A stretch of 64,000 nt of DNA, from assembly GCF_963675905.1 (NCBI RefSeq), contig NZ_OY780936.1, positions 124,001-188,000 on the forward strand, in the 5' to 3' direction. Numbering within the stretch: position 1 is the first letter of the stretch; each line of letters begins with the position of its first letter. This document shows positions 54,185 through 64,000 of the stretch, piece by piece. The translations under genes were made by a program, and so were the position numbers. The DNA is from an uncultured Bacteroides sp. (lineage in GTDB: Bacteria > Bacteroidota > Bacteroidia > Bacteroidales > Bacteroidaceae). The notes beneath the pieces are model-generated. The model searched no databases. It was not told the origin of the DNA and saw nothing but the letters and a program-made list of their open reading frames with translations.

Positions 54185-57100
54185 TTAGTTTTTAGTTATT
54201 TTTTGCGAAAATGATCCGTTTTTATTAGTAATACGGATAATATATATCCCTTTATTGAAGCTTCCTAAATGTAATGTAGCAATAGAGGCTGAATTAACAT
54301 TTTTACTCAAAATACAATTTCCCGTTGCGTCAAAAACCTGTATGATAATATCTCCGTCACATACTCGCGTTGCATCAACGTAACACTCATCTATAACAAC
54401 TGTTGGATAGATGTGTAAACCTTTAGCATCAGTCTTATTTATACCGGTGTTTAAGGTTACTTTCAATATTCCATTGGAAAGTAACTGGCTGTCGTCCCAT
54501 GCCAATCCTTGAGCTGGTGCTGCAGGATAAATATTGTATGAGCCAGTGCGAAGTCCATTTCCCGTAAATACAGTAAATGCATCACCAGCTGAGAGAGAAC
54601 GGTCTGATATATCGATTAATATTGTGTTTCCTTTGAAAGTTGCATCGTTTGAAAAGGTAAAACCATCGTTTGTGTTTTTGCGAATTTTAATTTTAAGTGT
54701 GGATAAAGTATCTACAGTTAAAATTCCATTTATAGATAGTGTTCCACAATCATTAATTGTTGCTCCTGCGGTCAGAGTTCCACCTTGCTTAACTTCTACA
54801 TTTGCTACTGCGCCGTTGCCTCCCAATATTCCACCATTGTTTATTGTGATGAGTTTATTGGTAGTAGAATTTACATTGTTTGCATATATTGTTCCACCGT
54901 AAATATTTAAAAGAGCTCCACTTTGTCCGGTAAGCGTCCAATTCCCAGTACCATACTTATTAACAGTAACTTCATCAAGGATGCCGGCAAAAGTAGCATC
55001 AGCATTATTGTAACCAATGTTGTATGTTCCGTTGACTAAGTGACAGTCGGTTGCAGTAGAAGCAAGAGTTCCAATTTCGCTATTGGCTGATAGAGCTGTT
55101 CCACTTCCCTTTTTATAATGTCCGGCATAGAGCCCTGTTCCAAGTGATAGAGTTGTTTTGCTCATATCAGTTGATTGGCAAAGACGTAACTGATTACCTG
55201 TTACATTTAGATTTCCTGAAAAATCAGACCAGTCAGCCAACATATCTCCTCTAACATAAGGCATGTTTAAGTTGATTGTTCCTGCTCCATGAAATGAACC
55301 ATTAATATAGCATCGGTCGCCCGCTTTAATTGCAACAGTTTTTCCAAAAGGAATAGTGGTAGCATAATCAAAGTTTGGAACAGCCGAGGTATTGTTGTTA
55401 TTAAATATAGTAATGGTCCCACTATTGGCTTCAATATTTCCACCGATCTTTCCAAATGTGGTATTCCAGCTTCCCATTGCAAGAGTTCCTTCATTAAGAA
55501 CAGTTCCACCAGTCCAGGTATTTGCTCCGGCATAGGTAATATTCACTTGTCCGGCACCGGTTTTTACCAATTTACCTTCTCCCAGGATAATTCCTTTAAG
55601 AGCAGTGGTTCCGGTAGGTATATTTATATTACAAGTGTCAGTAATGGTTATGCCACGGTTAGTAGCTGTATTGGCATTGTTTATAGTCAAAGTGGCATGG
55701 TTGAGCTGAAAATTAGATGCATCGGTTGTAGCAGCACCAATACTGCTGGCTGTTCCCCCATCGGCAAGTGCACTGATAGCAAGTGTTCCGCCATTAATTA
55801 TAGTTGCGCCAGTATACTCACTTTTATTTGCAGAAAGGGTTAATGTACCTTTACCGTTTTTGATAACTCCGCCAGTACTACTTAATCCACCTGAACCAGA
55901 TAGAGTATAATTCAAATTATCATTGTTAAAAGTAACACCAGAAGTTTCCATAAGACTGTTTAAAACTATATTGCTGGTTATAGCATTATCGTTAAAGATC
56001 AGTTGATCTCCGGAAACAAACTGGGTTATTTGATTATTGAGTTTGAAATTTTCTGTCTGGTAGTCCCAATTATTATTGATACTTCCCATCCACACAACAC
56101 CTTGTGTAGCAGCCCGCTGTCCTTTAATGTTTAATATAAGCGAATGTTCTTTTACTTCAATGGTGTATGAAAGGCCTTTCAGTCCACGTACAACAAAACT
56201 ATCAGGATTGGCAGTAAGAGCTCCGGTGCAGTTTACTAATGTATATTCACCTACGGCAGGTTTTTCTTCACTTGCAATGATGGTAAAGATATTCGATCCT
56301 TTCATTGTTAAACTTCCATTTACCTGAATGAGATCATTTTTTATGCTACCTTCTGTTTGCAGATTCATTTCCATATAAACTTTGCCTGGGAATGTTGTGC
56401 TTTTGTTGAACGTGATTGTTCCGAAAGGGCTGTTGGCTGTACCAGGTGCTAATCGGCATCCTTCGTAGTTGAGACCTCCTTCGAAAATAACAGTGTCATT
56501 CAGAATAGCATTTCCGGCAAGAGTACCTTTTGCACGTAACTCCAGTGAACCAACAATAGAATTATTTAATTCAAGGGTGCCTTCCGAAATATAGGTTTTA
56601 CCCGTATAAGATAATGGGCAGTTTACAGTCAGCTTTCCGTTACAACTCTTCCAAAGTTCCATTTCGCCAGCAAGTGTTCCAGTTCCTTTCCATGTGTAGT
56701 CTTTGTTTTTTGGAATCATTGCATATACGGACAAAGGTTTTATAGTACCATTTATATTTATTTCGGAAGTGTTATTTCCGGATATATCAAACATAACACT
56801 TTTCCCATCTGCAAAACTAGTAGTAGTACGACTGTTGAAATCAATAAAATTCTGATTTCCTGCAGACCATTCCGAACCATTTTTCCAAACCATATCAGTT
56901 GCTATTGAAGGAGGTAGTGGAGGTACAGGCATATCATATCCCCAATAGAAATCGGTATTCGGACTTTGGTAATAACCACGACAAGTACATTGCATGCGAT
57001 ATGCCGGATTTTGTTGAAGACAATATAAAGTGTAAGGTGTTGCATAATCGGTCGTAAATCCCACTATCCCTGTATATCCATTAGTCTCATCACCTTTACG

Positions 57101-58823
57101 TAGAATGATTTCTTCTCGCCAGTCACCTATAATGTCACCGAAGAAAGCTGGACGAACACCATTTGAACAGGTCAGAGTCCAGTTTGATATGCGGCTAAAC
57201 TCTATGAGACGATTTGTTGAAGAACTATTCATTACATATTTACCAATGTATCCGTTATAGCCGTTTTTATCCGGAGCTGATAGAAGTTCATGATCAAGTT
57301 CTCCATCCCATGCAACACCTTCAGTCGGGAAAGGTACACTGCCACTGCTAATCAAATCACCCTTACTGTTGTACAGGCTTCCCATTGTGCTCCAAATTTC
57401 ATAACCTTTATGAGTTTTATCCACATCAATACATTCTCCTCTGCCTACGTCTCCTGTATTTGGAAGATACCATTTCTTGATAGGGGTAGCTGTTGCAGCA
57501 TCATAAAGAATCTGCCCCAACATATCGGGTGCATACTGTTGAATGGCATAGGTCTCTAGTCCCGGACGATCTGGGTCAATATCACTTACGCGAAAACGGT
57601 CCCCATGAGATATACCTGCGCTACATAACATAGTACCGTCGTCATTAAGTACATAACCACCTTCCAGCATTTCATCCTTGCCATCAAAATCAACATCACC
57701 AATACGAATCATGTGAAATTCTGCTGGCCATGGCGTTTTGTCGTTTCGGCTCCAGGTAAACTTTTCATGCCAGTTACTAGCTGTAGCATCATTAAAGTCA
57801 TATCCCCAGGCGGAAACGTAATAATGATGAGTTTTATCTATTGTACGATCGCAATATTCCATTATAATACTTGGATGAATACCATCCAAATAAGCAATAG
57901 CGCAGTGTCCGTTTAGTTCGTTATACCGGTCAGACATATAATCAGCTTTATTGTTGCGTGAATAATTATCACCCGTTGGGTCACTTGGATAATTAAATTC
58001 CACAGTATTCATCTCTTCGCCGGTGAGTCCATTGATGACGGTCATATACTGTGGCGGGTTTCTTACAGATTGAGTATTATAGTCTATAATTCCGTCATTA
58101 TCTGTATCTGCTGTAGGGTTGCCATTTACAAATTTCCCCCAGGTTTTATTAGCCTTATCGTAAAAACGCGTGCCATCTGAACTTTTGATTATAACTTCTG
58201 ATTTACCATCACAGTTAATATCATAAGCTAATACCATATCACCATGTCCTTCACTTATGGGGATATTAGGTCCCATATCTACGGTCCATAGATGTTGGCC
58301 AAACCGAGAATACCCTTCAATTTTAGAAGTCTCTCCTGTGAGAGAAAGACGATCTACTACATAATCGTATTCACCATCTCCGTCCAAATCAGCAGGCCAT
58401 ATAAATTTAGTATTATAAGCTCCTGAAAGAAAGTTGCTAAAAGTTATCTCCAGAAACTTACTTCTTAAAGCCATATCTTTTAATGTAAATGGTTGGCTTC
58501 TTGTTTGCTCTATACCATTAATAATTGGAGCTACTGAAATTTCACTCCCCATGCTGATAGACGATGTTGTGAAATTTGTCACGTTAAGTGGTGAAGAATT
58601 TATTTTTGTATAGTCTGTTGTTCCTACAGGGCGAGAGTAAATGTTGTATTGTTGCTTCTCGGGCTCTTGTGCTAGCTTTCGCCAGGAAATAAAGACAGAA
58701 CCGCTGTTATTAACAGCTACAACACCGCGACCTAATGGTTGCTGAATTCGTTGTGCATTTGTCGGCTGAAGTAAAAAGCAGGATGCTATACCGGCAAATA
58801 AATAAAATTTTAGTTTTTTTCAT
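54185..58823 (-). CDS. PL11-like rhamnogalacturonan lyase with beta-strand repeats; N-terminal frameshift
   Basis: A predicted rhamnogalacturonan-I lyase of about 1545 residues if read through. Residues ~25-640 match PL11 (YesW-like): QRIQQPLGRGVVAVNNSGSV, FIWPADLDGDGEYDYVVDR, SEGHGDMVLAYDINCDGKSE, VGRGECIDVDKTHKGYE and DIIGDWREEIILR, with several calcium-binding D-x-D-G-D loops. Residues ~640-1440 hold autotransporter-associated beta-strand repeats (GKGTLTLSANKSEYTGATIINGGTL). The tail is sorting-like. The intact open frame reaches only 58582 (GTG), inside the domain. The missing start lies one frame over: ATG 58823 followed by seven A residues; with six it would read MKKLKFYLFAGIAS...TNAQ. 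Confidence 0.85.
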
Positions 58824-58867
58824 AGTATTTATATAAATGATTGTATTAAGACCCACGGTTTCGGTTG

Positions 58868-58875
58868 CAAAAATA
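58868..58875 (-). promoter_or_regulatory. -7 box (TATTTTTG) for the PL11 gene
   Basis: An exact match on the - strand about 45 bases before the ATG at 58823. It supports that ATG as the true start and excludes the upstream ATG at 58898. Confidence 0.6.
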
Positions 58876-59121
58876 TATTTTACTTCATTGAAACGCATGT
58901 GTAATTGTACAATCTTATGTAGATTTGTATGAGTATAATAAAATTACATGAAATTTATTAAACTGCTTACAAGTAGTTTCTTGTGATTAATACGAAATAC
59001 AGGATCTTCTCTATATTTTCTGGAGACTGTATTATGTTTGTACTTTTATGGAATCGTACTTTATTTCCAATTAGGCAGGACGGAAATTTTTTTGAGAAAA
59101 AGCTTAATAGTGAAGAAAGAG

Positions 59122-60084
59122 TTATTTAATATACTTATCAGTAAACGCTTTAACTTTTGCAAGATAAAGCTGAGGACTTTGTTTGTACGATTTTGCATGC
59201 TCAGCTCCCCGAACAATCCATAATTCTTTTGGTGCTGATTTTGCTTCATAAAGCGGATAAACCATCCAGGTAGGAACATAAGTATCTGCATCACCATGAA
59301 TAAAGAACATTGGTAAACGGCATTTTTTAACTTGATTCAGTGGAGACGCTTCTTTGAAATTCCAGTTATATTTAATGTCGCATAGCAAGCTGGTAGCATA
59401 CATTAACGGAAACTTGGGTAAGTTGAAACGTTCTTCCAATTCTTTAGAAAACTCATCCCATACACTGGTGTATCCGCAATCTTCCACAAAGCATTTTACA
59501 TTTGAAGGAAGGTTTTCTCCACTTACCATCATTGTTGTTGCAGCTCCCATTGAGATGCCATGAACCACAATGTTTGTACTATCTCCATATATACCTTTTG
59601 CTACATCAATCCAGTGAATTACATCAAGACGATCTTTCCATCCCATCTGAATAGCATAACCTTCACTTTTTCCATGTGCCCGCAGATCAGGAAGAAGAAC
59701 ATTATAATTCAAATCATGATTGTACAAATAGCCAATCATCATCATACGGATGGCATTGTCTGTATAACCATGAACCAATATAGCTGTCTTTTTTGTTGGT
59801 TTGTTAGCGGCAATGAAATAGGCGTGCAGTTTGTTATTTTCGTTGCCAATAATGAAAGTATCCTTTAATGCCGAAACCTTATTCAGACTATCCACCCATT
59901 GATGCAGGTAAGGATAATTGTCGTACATATACTGATACGACTCAGCTTCGTCATTATTGTTATGTTTTGATGCTAGCGAGTAATCAAGCATATAAAAGCT
60001 TCCCCCCACTGTACTTGCTATGAAAAGAAGTAATAGTGAGAGAAGCAAATATTTTATAATTTTGATGACCTTTTTTGCTACCAT
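59122..60084 (-). CDS. Membrane-anchored alpha/beta hydrolase
   Basis: A 320-residue protein with one N-terminal hydrophobic helix (YLLLSLLLLFIASTVGG) and an alpha/beta hydrolase domain. HGYTDNA is the oxyanion region, VVHGISMGAATT the nucleophile elbow, HGDADTYVP the Asp and GAEHAKSY the His. This fits the serine aminopeptidase S33/DUF1749-like group in Bacteroidota; substrate unknown. The start at 60084 lies seven bases after the aroE stop; the frame extending to 60150 overlaps aroE and is not used. Confidence 0.85.
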   Translation of the reverse strand: MVAKKVIKIIKYLLLSLLLLFIASTVGGSFYMLDYSLASKHNNNDEAESYQYMYDNYPYLHQWVDSLNKVSALKDTFIIGNENNKLHAYFIAANKPTKKTAILVHGYTDNAIRMMMIGYLYNHDLNYNVLLPDLRAHGKSEGYAIQMGWKDRLDVIHWIDVAKGIYGDSTNIVVHGISMGAATTMMVSGENLPSNVKCFVEDCGYTSVWDEFSKELEERFNLPKFPLMYATSLLCDIKYNWNFKEASPLNQVKKCRLPMFFIHGDADTYVPTWMVYPLYEAKSAPKELWIVRGAEHAKSYKQSPQLYLAKVKAFTDKYIK

Positions 60085-60091
60085 AAATGAA

Positions 60092-60835
60092 TTACTTATT
60101 CCATATTTCCCATGCAGCAAAAGCCTGAAGTAAAAGCATTTCCAAACCATTTTTGGTTTTAGCTCCTCGTTCTGCCCCTTTCTTCATAAATAGTGTTGTG
60201 TCCGGATTATACAATAAATCGTATAACAAATGATTTTTAGTAAGACACTCATAAGGAATGTTCGGGCAGGCATCTACATTAGGAAACATACCTACAGGAG
60301 TGGCATTTACAATAATAGTGTTTTCGGCTATAATTTCAGGAGTAAGTTCCTCATAAGTAAGCATATCTGGCTGCTGTTTAGTGCGCGATACATACGTACT
60401 TGTAATACCCAGATTCTTTAATCCGTGAAATACTGCTTTAGCAGCACCTCCTGCTCCCAGAATAAGAGCTTTTTTGTGATGCACTTTTAGCAAAGGTTCA
60501 ATAGATTGTGTAAAACCAATAATATCAGAATTATATCCAACCAGTTTTATTTTTCCTTTCTGACGAATGATTTTAATTACATTGACTGCACCAATTTTAG
60601 CAGTATCTTTATCTAATTCGTCGAGGAAAGGGATAATTTGTTCCTTATACGGAATAGTGACATTCAAACCACAAAGATCAGAGTTTTCACTGATTACATT
60701 CATAAAAAGATTGATATCAGGAATCTCAAAATTTACATATTCGGCATCGATGTTTTCCGATTTGAATTTCTCGTTGAAAAATCCAATCGAGAAAGAATGT
60801 TTGAGAGGATAGCCTATTAAACCGTACTTTTGCAT
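60092..60835 (-). CDS. aroE: Shikimate dehydrogenase
   Basis: Reduces 3-dehydroshikimate in aromatic amino-acid synthesis. It is 247 residues: GLIGYPLKHSFSIGFFNEKF (shikimate-binding), CGLNVTIPYKEQII (catalytic Lys region) and the NADP loop ALILGAGGAAKAVFHGL. It lies between menG and the alpha/beta hydrolase, with a 21-base gap after menG. Confidence 0.95.
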   Translation of the reverse strand: MQKYGLIGYPLKHSFSIGFFNEKFKSENIDAEYVNFEIPDINLFMNVISENSDLCGLNVTIPYKEQIIPFLDELDKDTAKIGAVNVIKIIRQKGKIKLVGYNSDIIGFTQSIEPLLKVHHKKALILGAGGAAKAVFHGLKNLGITSTYVSRTKQQPDMLTYEELTPEIIAENTIIVNATPVGMFPNVDACPNIPYECLTKNHLLYDLLYNPDTTLFMKKGAERGAKTKNGLEMLLLQAFAAWEIWNK

Positions 60836-60856
60836 AGTCTGTGTTTTTTGGTTTTA

Positions 60857-61594
60857 TTATTTTGCAGCAGTGTAAAGGGTGCAGATTCCAAATGTCAGTC
60901 GTTTGAAAGAAACATCTTTGAATCCCGCCTTTTCAATAACTCCCTTCATTACTTCCCCTTGTGGAAAGGCTTTGATGGTTTCAGGTAGATAGGTGTAAGC
61001 ATTATCATCTTTTGAAAGAAGCTTACCCATTGTAGGAATCACAATCTTAGAATAGATGGCAAATAACTGTTTCATCGGGAAAGAATCCGGAGTGGTCAGT
61101 TCCAGAATAACCAAATGCCCGTCTTTGTTCAGTACCCTATGCATTTCTGATAAACCTTTGTCCAGGTTTTCAAAGTTACGGATACCAAAAGCAACAGTGA
61201 TTGCATCAAAAGTGTTGTCAGTGAAAGTCAGGTTCATACAATCTTCCTTGGCGAAAGATATACTCTGGTCAAGTCCCAACTTTAGCACCTTCTCTTTACC
61301 AATTCTCATCATCCCTTCCGAAATATCTGTACCAATCAGTTCTTCAGGTAATAAATCGCGGTAAGCCTGAATAGCAAAATCGCCTGTTCCGGTAGCTACA
61401 TCCATCATTTTCTGAGGACGAAAAGGTTTCAACCAGGCAATTGCCTTCCGTCTCCAACCCTTGTCAATACCAAAAGACATGGTATGGTTTAAAAGGTCGT
61501 AATGATGAGCTATATTATCAAACATAGTCTCCACCTGTTGGGTTTTTTTTCCTTCGGAGCTATAAGGCTTTATTTCTTCTTGAGGGTATTTCAT
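60857..61594 (-). CDS. menG: Demethylmenaquinone methyltransferase
   Basis: SAM-dependent C-methylation in menaquinone synthesis (UbiE/MenG family). The 245-residue protein has [28 protein letters not shown], the SAM motif [32 protein letters not shown] and a C-terminal [14 protein letters not shown] 61594 is chosen; the extension to 61660 would pass through the purC terminator. Confidence 0.95.
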   Translation of the reverse strand: MKYPQEEIKPYSSEGKKTQQVETMFDNIAHHYDLLNHTMSFGIDKGWRRKAIAWLKPFRPQKMMDVATGTGDFAIQAYRDLLPEELIGTDISEGMMRIGKEKVLKLGLDQSISFAKEDCMNLTFTDNTFDAITVAFGIRNFENLDKGLSEMHRVLNKDGHLVILELTTPDSFPMKQLFAIYSKIVIPTMGKLLSKDDNAYTYLPETIKAFPQGEVMKGVIEKAGFKDVSFKRLTFGICTLYTAAK

Positions 61595-61648
61595 GAATGA
61601 AAATAGATAAATATAAAAGTCAAAAACTATGTGTTGCAGTAAAAAAGT

Positions 61649-61685
61649 AATTAATAACAAGAGGACTTCCCCCTTGTTATTAATT
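61649..61685 (-). terminator. Terminator after purC
   Basis: AATTAATAACAAG is paired with CTTGTTATTAATT, and on the - strand TTACTTTTTTAC follows. It probably partly separates phoH-purC from menG-aroE. Confidence 0.8.
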
Positions 61686-61694
61686 GAATGCTAT

Positions 61695-62639
61695 TTATTT
61701 AGAAAGGAATGCAGTAACATTCTTTTCAATTCTTGCAGCTACATCATCAAGATCAGCTTTTACAAACTTTTCTCCAACGATGTTTTCGTATAATTCAATG
61801 TAGCGGTCACTTACACTGTTTACATATTCTTCAGTCATAGCAGGAACCTGTTGTCCTTCTTTTCCCTGGAAACCATTTTCAATTAACCATTGGCGAACAA
61901 ACTCTTTAGATAACTGTTTCTGTGGTTCATTCTTAGCCAAACGTTCTTCAAAGCCGTCAGCATAGAAATAACGAGAAGAGTCCGGAGTATGGATTTCATC
62001 CATCAGAATAATCTTGCCATCCTTCTTACCAAATTCATATTTAGTATCAACAAGGATAAGACCCATTTGTTTTGCAATTTCACATCCGCGTGCATAAACA
62101 GCCAATGTGTATTTTTCTAATTGCTCATAATCTTCTTTGCTTACAATGCCCTGTGCAATAATCTCTTCTTTAGAGATATCTTCATCATGACCTTCATAAG
62201 CTTTTGTTGTAGGAGTAATGATAGGAGTAGGGAATGGTTGGTTTTCTTTCATTCCTTCAGGCATTGCAACACCGCAAAGTGTACGTTTGCCTTCTTTATA
62301 TTCTCTCCAGGCGTGTCCGGTAAGATATCCACGTACTACCATTTCCACTTCAAAAGGAACACATTTAATACCTACAGTAACCATTGGGTCTGGAGTAGCT
62401 ATTTTCCAGTTAGGTACAATATCAGCAGTTGCATCAAGGAATTTGGCAGCAATCTGATTCAGCACTTGTCCTTTATAAGGAATACCTTCTGGCAGAATAA
62501 CATCGAATGCAGAGATACGGTCACTTACAACCATCACCAATAATTCGTCGTTGATATTATACACATCACGTACTTTTCCGTGGTAAACACTTTTTTGTCC
62601 CGGAAAATTAAAATCTGTTTTTACTAATGCTTTGCTCAT
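61695..62639 (-). CDS. purC: Phosphoribosylaminoimidazole-succinocarboxamide synthase
   Basis: SAICAR synthetase of purine synthesis. The protein is 314 residues, the longer form seen in Bacteroidota and fungi. It has [50 protein letters not shown] and [28 protein letters not shown]. Its ATG overlaps the phoH stop by one base. Confidence 0.96.
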   Translation of the reverse strand: MSKALVKTDFNFPGQKSVYHGKVRDVYNINDELLVMVVSDRISAFDVILPEGIPYKGQVLNQIAAKFLDATADIVPNWKIATPDPMVTVGIKCVPFEVEMVVRGYLTGHAWREYKEGKRTLCGVAMPEGMKENQPFPTPIITPTTKAYEGHDEDISKEEIIAQGIVSKEDYEQLEKYTLAVYARGCEIAKQMGLILVDTKYEFGKKDGKIILMDEIHTPDSSRYFYADGFEERLAKNEPQKQLSKEFVRQWLIENGFQGKEGQQVPAMTEEYVNSVSDRYIELYENIVGEKFVKADLDDVAARIEKNVTAFLSK

Positions 62640-63622
62640 TATTGTATTTGTTTTTGGGATTCTTCTAATTGTTTTTCTTTTTTCTTTTTCTCGTCGAATT
62701 TTTCATAAGCTTCAACGATTCGTTCCACTATCTTGTGACGAACAATATCTTTCTTTCCAAGTTCTACAAAGCTGATACCTTTTACTCCTTTCAGAATACG
62801 CATTGCCTGAACAAGTCCGGAAGTTTGGGCAGCCGGAAGGTCAATCTGAGTAAGGTCGCCCGTAATAATCATTTTAGTATTCATCCCCATGCGGGTAAGA
62901 AACATTTTAATTTGTTGAGTGGTAGTGTTTTGGGCTTCGTCGAGAATAACGACAGCGTCGTTTAGTGTACGGCCGCGCATAAAAGCCAGCGGTGCAATCT
63001 GAATAATATTTAGTTCCATATATTCCTTTAACTTAGCAGCGGGAATCATATCCTGAAGTGCGTCGTATAGAGGTTGCAGATACGGATCAATCTTTTCTTT
63101 TATATCACCCGGAAGAAAACCTAGTTTCTCACCAGCTTCAACAGCAGGGCGACTTAAAATGATTTTTTTAATTTCTTTTTGTTTCAATGCTCTTACAGCC
63201 AGAGCAATAGAAGTGTAAGTCTTTCCCGAACCAGCCGGGCCGATAGCAAAGAGCATATCATTCTTTTCAAATCCTTCCACTAGTTTTAATTGATTGTCAC
63301 TGCGTGGAATGATAGGCTTTCCTGTAACACTGAATACAATTACGTTTCCGTTTTTTTCAGTCTGGGGAGCGTTACCTTTTATAATATCTATAATGACCTC
63401 TTCTTTTAAAGAATTGTATTGAACACAATGTTTTTCTAAAGCTAAAATATTCTCCTCAAACGCGCACATCTCCTCTTCGTCACCCATCACCTTAATTACA
63501 TTTCCACGAGCTACTATCCTTAATTTTGGGAATAAGGCTTTTATTAGTTGAATGTTGGTGTTATTCACACCATAGAAGATAACCGGATCGATGTCTTCGA
63601 GAACAATCAGTTTTTCTATCAT
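62639..63622 (-). CDS. PhoH-like ATPase
   Basis: A 327-residue PhoH/YbeZ-type ATPase linked to RNA metabolism. An N-terminal KH-like region is followed by the P-loop [36 protein letters not shown], the Walker [13 protein letters not shown] and the [10 protein letters not shown] motif. The C-terminus is a charged Lys/Glu helix. It is first in phoH-purC-(menG-aroE-hydrolase) with its own -7 box. Confidence 0.94.
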   Translation of the reverse strand: MIEKLIVLEDIDPVIFYGVNNTNIQLIKALFPKLRIVARGNVIKVMGDEEEMCAFEENILALEKHCVQYNSLKEEVIIDIIKGNAPQTEKNGNVIVFSVTGKPIIPRSDNQLKLVEGFEKNDMLFAIGPAGSGKTYTSIALAVRALKQKEIKKIILSRPAVEAGEKLGFLPGDIKEKIDPYLQPLYDALQDMIPAAKLKEYMELNIIQIAPLAFMRGRTLNDAVVILDEAQNTTTQQIKMFLTRMGMNTKMIITGDLTQIDLPAAQTSGLVQAMRILKGVKGISFVELGKKDIVRHKIVERIVEAYEKFDEKKKKEKQLEESQKQIQ

Positions 63623-63665
63623 TGAATCAATTTAAAGGATCAAATGTTTATTTCTAAATTGCTTG

Positions 63666-63673
63666 CAAATTTA
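63666..63673 (-). promoter_or_regulatory. -7 box (TAAATTTG) for phoH
   Basis: An exact TAnnTTTG on the - strand, 43 bases before the ATG at 63622. Confidence 0.6.
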
Positions 63674-63820
63674 CATAAAAACTTCGAATTATATACCTCT
63701 CTAACGAAAATAAACTGAGCGCTCTTGCATTATGCAGAAACTTTATTTGCAGCTCTGAATTCATTTACTTTTTTAATTGAGTTTATTCAGAAATTGTTTT
63801 TATAGAAAGGCATTTTAATA

Positions 63821-63828
63821 TATATTTG
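63821..63828 (+). promoter_or_regulatory. -7 box (TATATTTG) for the final lipoprotein gene
   Basis: An exact TAnnTTTG on the + strand, 43 bases before the ATG at 63872; no clear -33 TTTG. Confidence 0.6.
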
Positions 63829-63871
63829 CAAAATAAAGTACATAATATAAAATCTGATAAATTACTTTCTG

Positions 63872-64000
63872 ATGCGCAAACTTATACCAATTGTAGGCTT
63901 GTTTTTTTTAATTTGCTGTCTGTCTGCCTGTAAGGATAAAACCTTAAAGCTAAATCATCCTAAAAACATACGGGGTGTGATAAGTTTTAAACGTTCATTT
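63872..64000 (+). CDS. Predicted lipoprotein, N-terminal 43 codons (partial)
   Basis: The frame starts MRKLIPIVGLFFLICC and has a lipobox LSAC, followed by KDKTLKLNHPKNIRGVISF, and runs off the window without a stop. It diverges from phoH and has its own promoter. Too little is present to name a family. Confidence 0.75.
   Translation, partial: MRKLIPIVGLFFLICCLSACKDKTLKLNHPKNIRGVISFKRSF

Noticed and set aside
58710-58898. Independent 62-residue gene on the - strand
   Set aside because: It is the PL11 signal-peptide region read one frame off. The -7 box at 58868-58875 lies inside it, and the neighbouring frame continues the PL11 protein.

Overview
The window looks like a chromosomal segment of Bacteroides or a close relative. 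The evidence is AT-rich DNA, a SusC/SusD pair, a hybrid two-component sensor, TAnnTTTG (-7) promoter boxes and no consistent Shine-Dalgarno sequences. An LpxC-FabZ fusion and a Bacteroidota-type dipeptidyl peptidase IV point the same way. I cannot assign a species.

Region 1 (1-23.2 kb) is a pectin utilisation locus. The + strand holds the end of a SusC transporter, a SusD lipoprotein, a CE12-CE8 fusion esterase, a hybrid two-component regulator, a PL1 pectate lyase, a decayed IS982-family element and a large multidomain CE8 pectin methylesterase. The - strand holds an alpha/beta esterase, and further on a GH28 polygalacturonase, a DUF4861 protein and a GH43 glycosidase. A HAD phosphatase and an EEP-family hydrolase lie between them. 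Together these would de-esterify homogalacturonan, cleave it by lyase and hydrolase action, trim side chains and import the products. Much further on (54.2-58.8 kb) is a detached PL11-like rhamnogalacturonan lyase with beta-strand repeats; its signal-peptide coding start carries a one-base frameshift in an A7 run.

Region 2 (23.5-44.3 kb) is mostly core genes. They include fabI, a GldB-like lipoprotein, an RsmI-like methyltransferase, a membrane protein with a degenerate Nudix-like tail, lipA and DPP IV. A radical SAM protein, a flavodiiron protein, nagB, a Sua5/YciO-type protein, an AsmA-like protein, a Pif1-like helicase with TPRs, a small beta-barrel, an SPFH protein, a DUF1648 protein and miaA follow.

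Region 3 (44.4-63.6 kb) runs almost entirely on the - strand. It contains lpxD-lpxC/fabZ-lpxA (lipid A), purM-prfA-pyrF-HD hydrolase, TPM protein-LemA, the PL11 gene, and phoH-purC-menG-aroE-alpha/beta hydrolase. The window ends in a truncated lipoprotein gene.

The least explained material is non-coding. There are two nearly identical 76-bp elements built from four TGTACA-centred units at an exact 22-bp period, and two looser relatives. There is also a CCCTCAC-rich repeat type in two intergenic regions, a 17-bp inverted repeat upstream of the GH28 cluster, and a folded RNA candidate downstream of the EEP gene. I saw no CRISPR array, tRNA, rRNA, phage or recognisable defence system. The nearest thing to an undescribed system is the repeat family, not a gene cluster.
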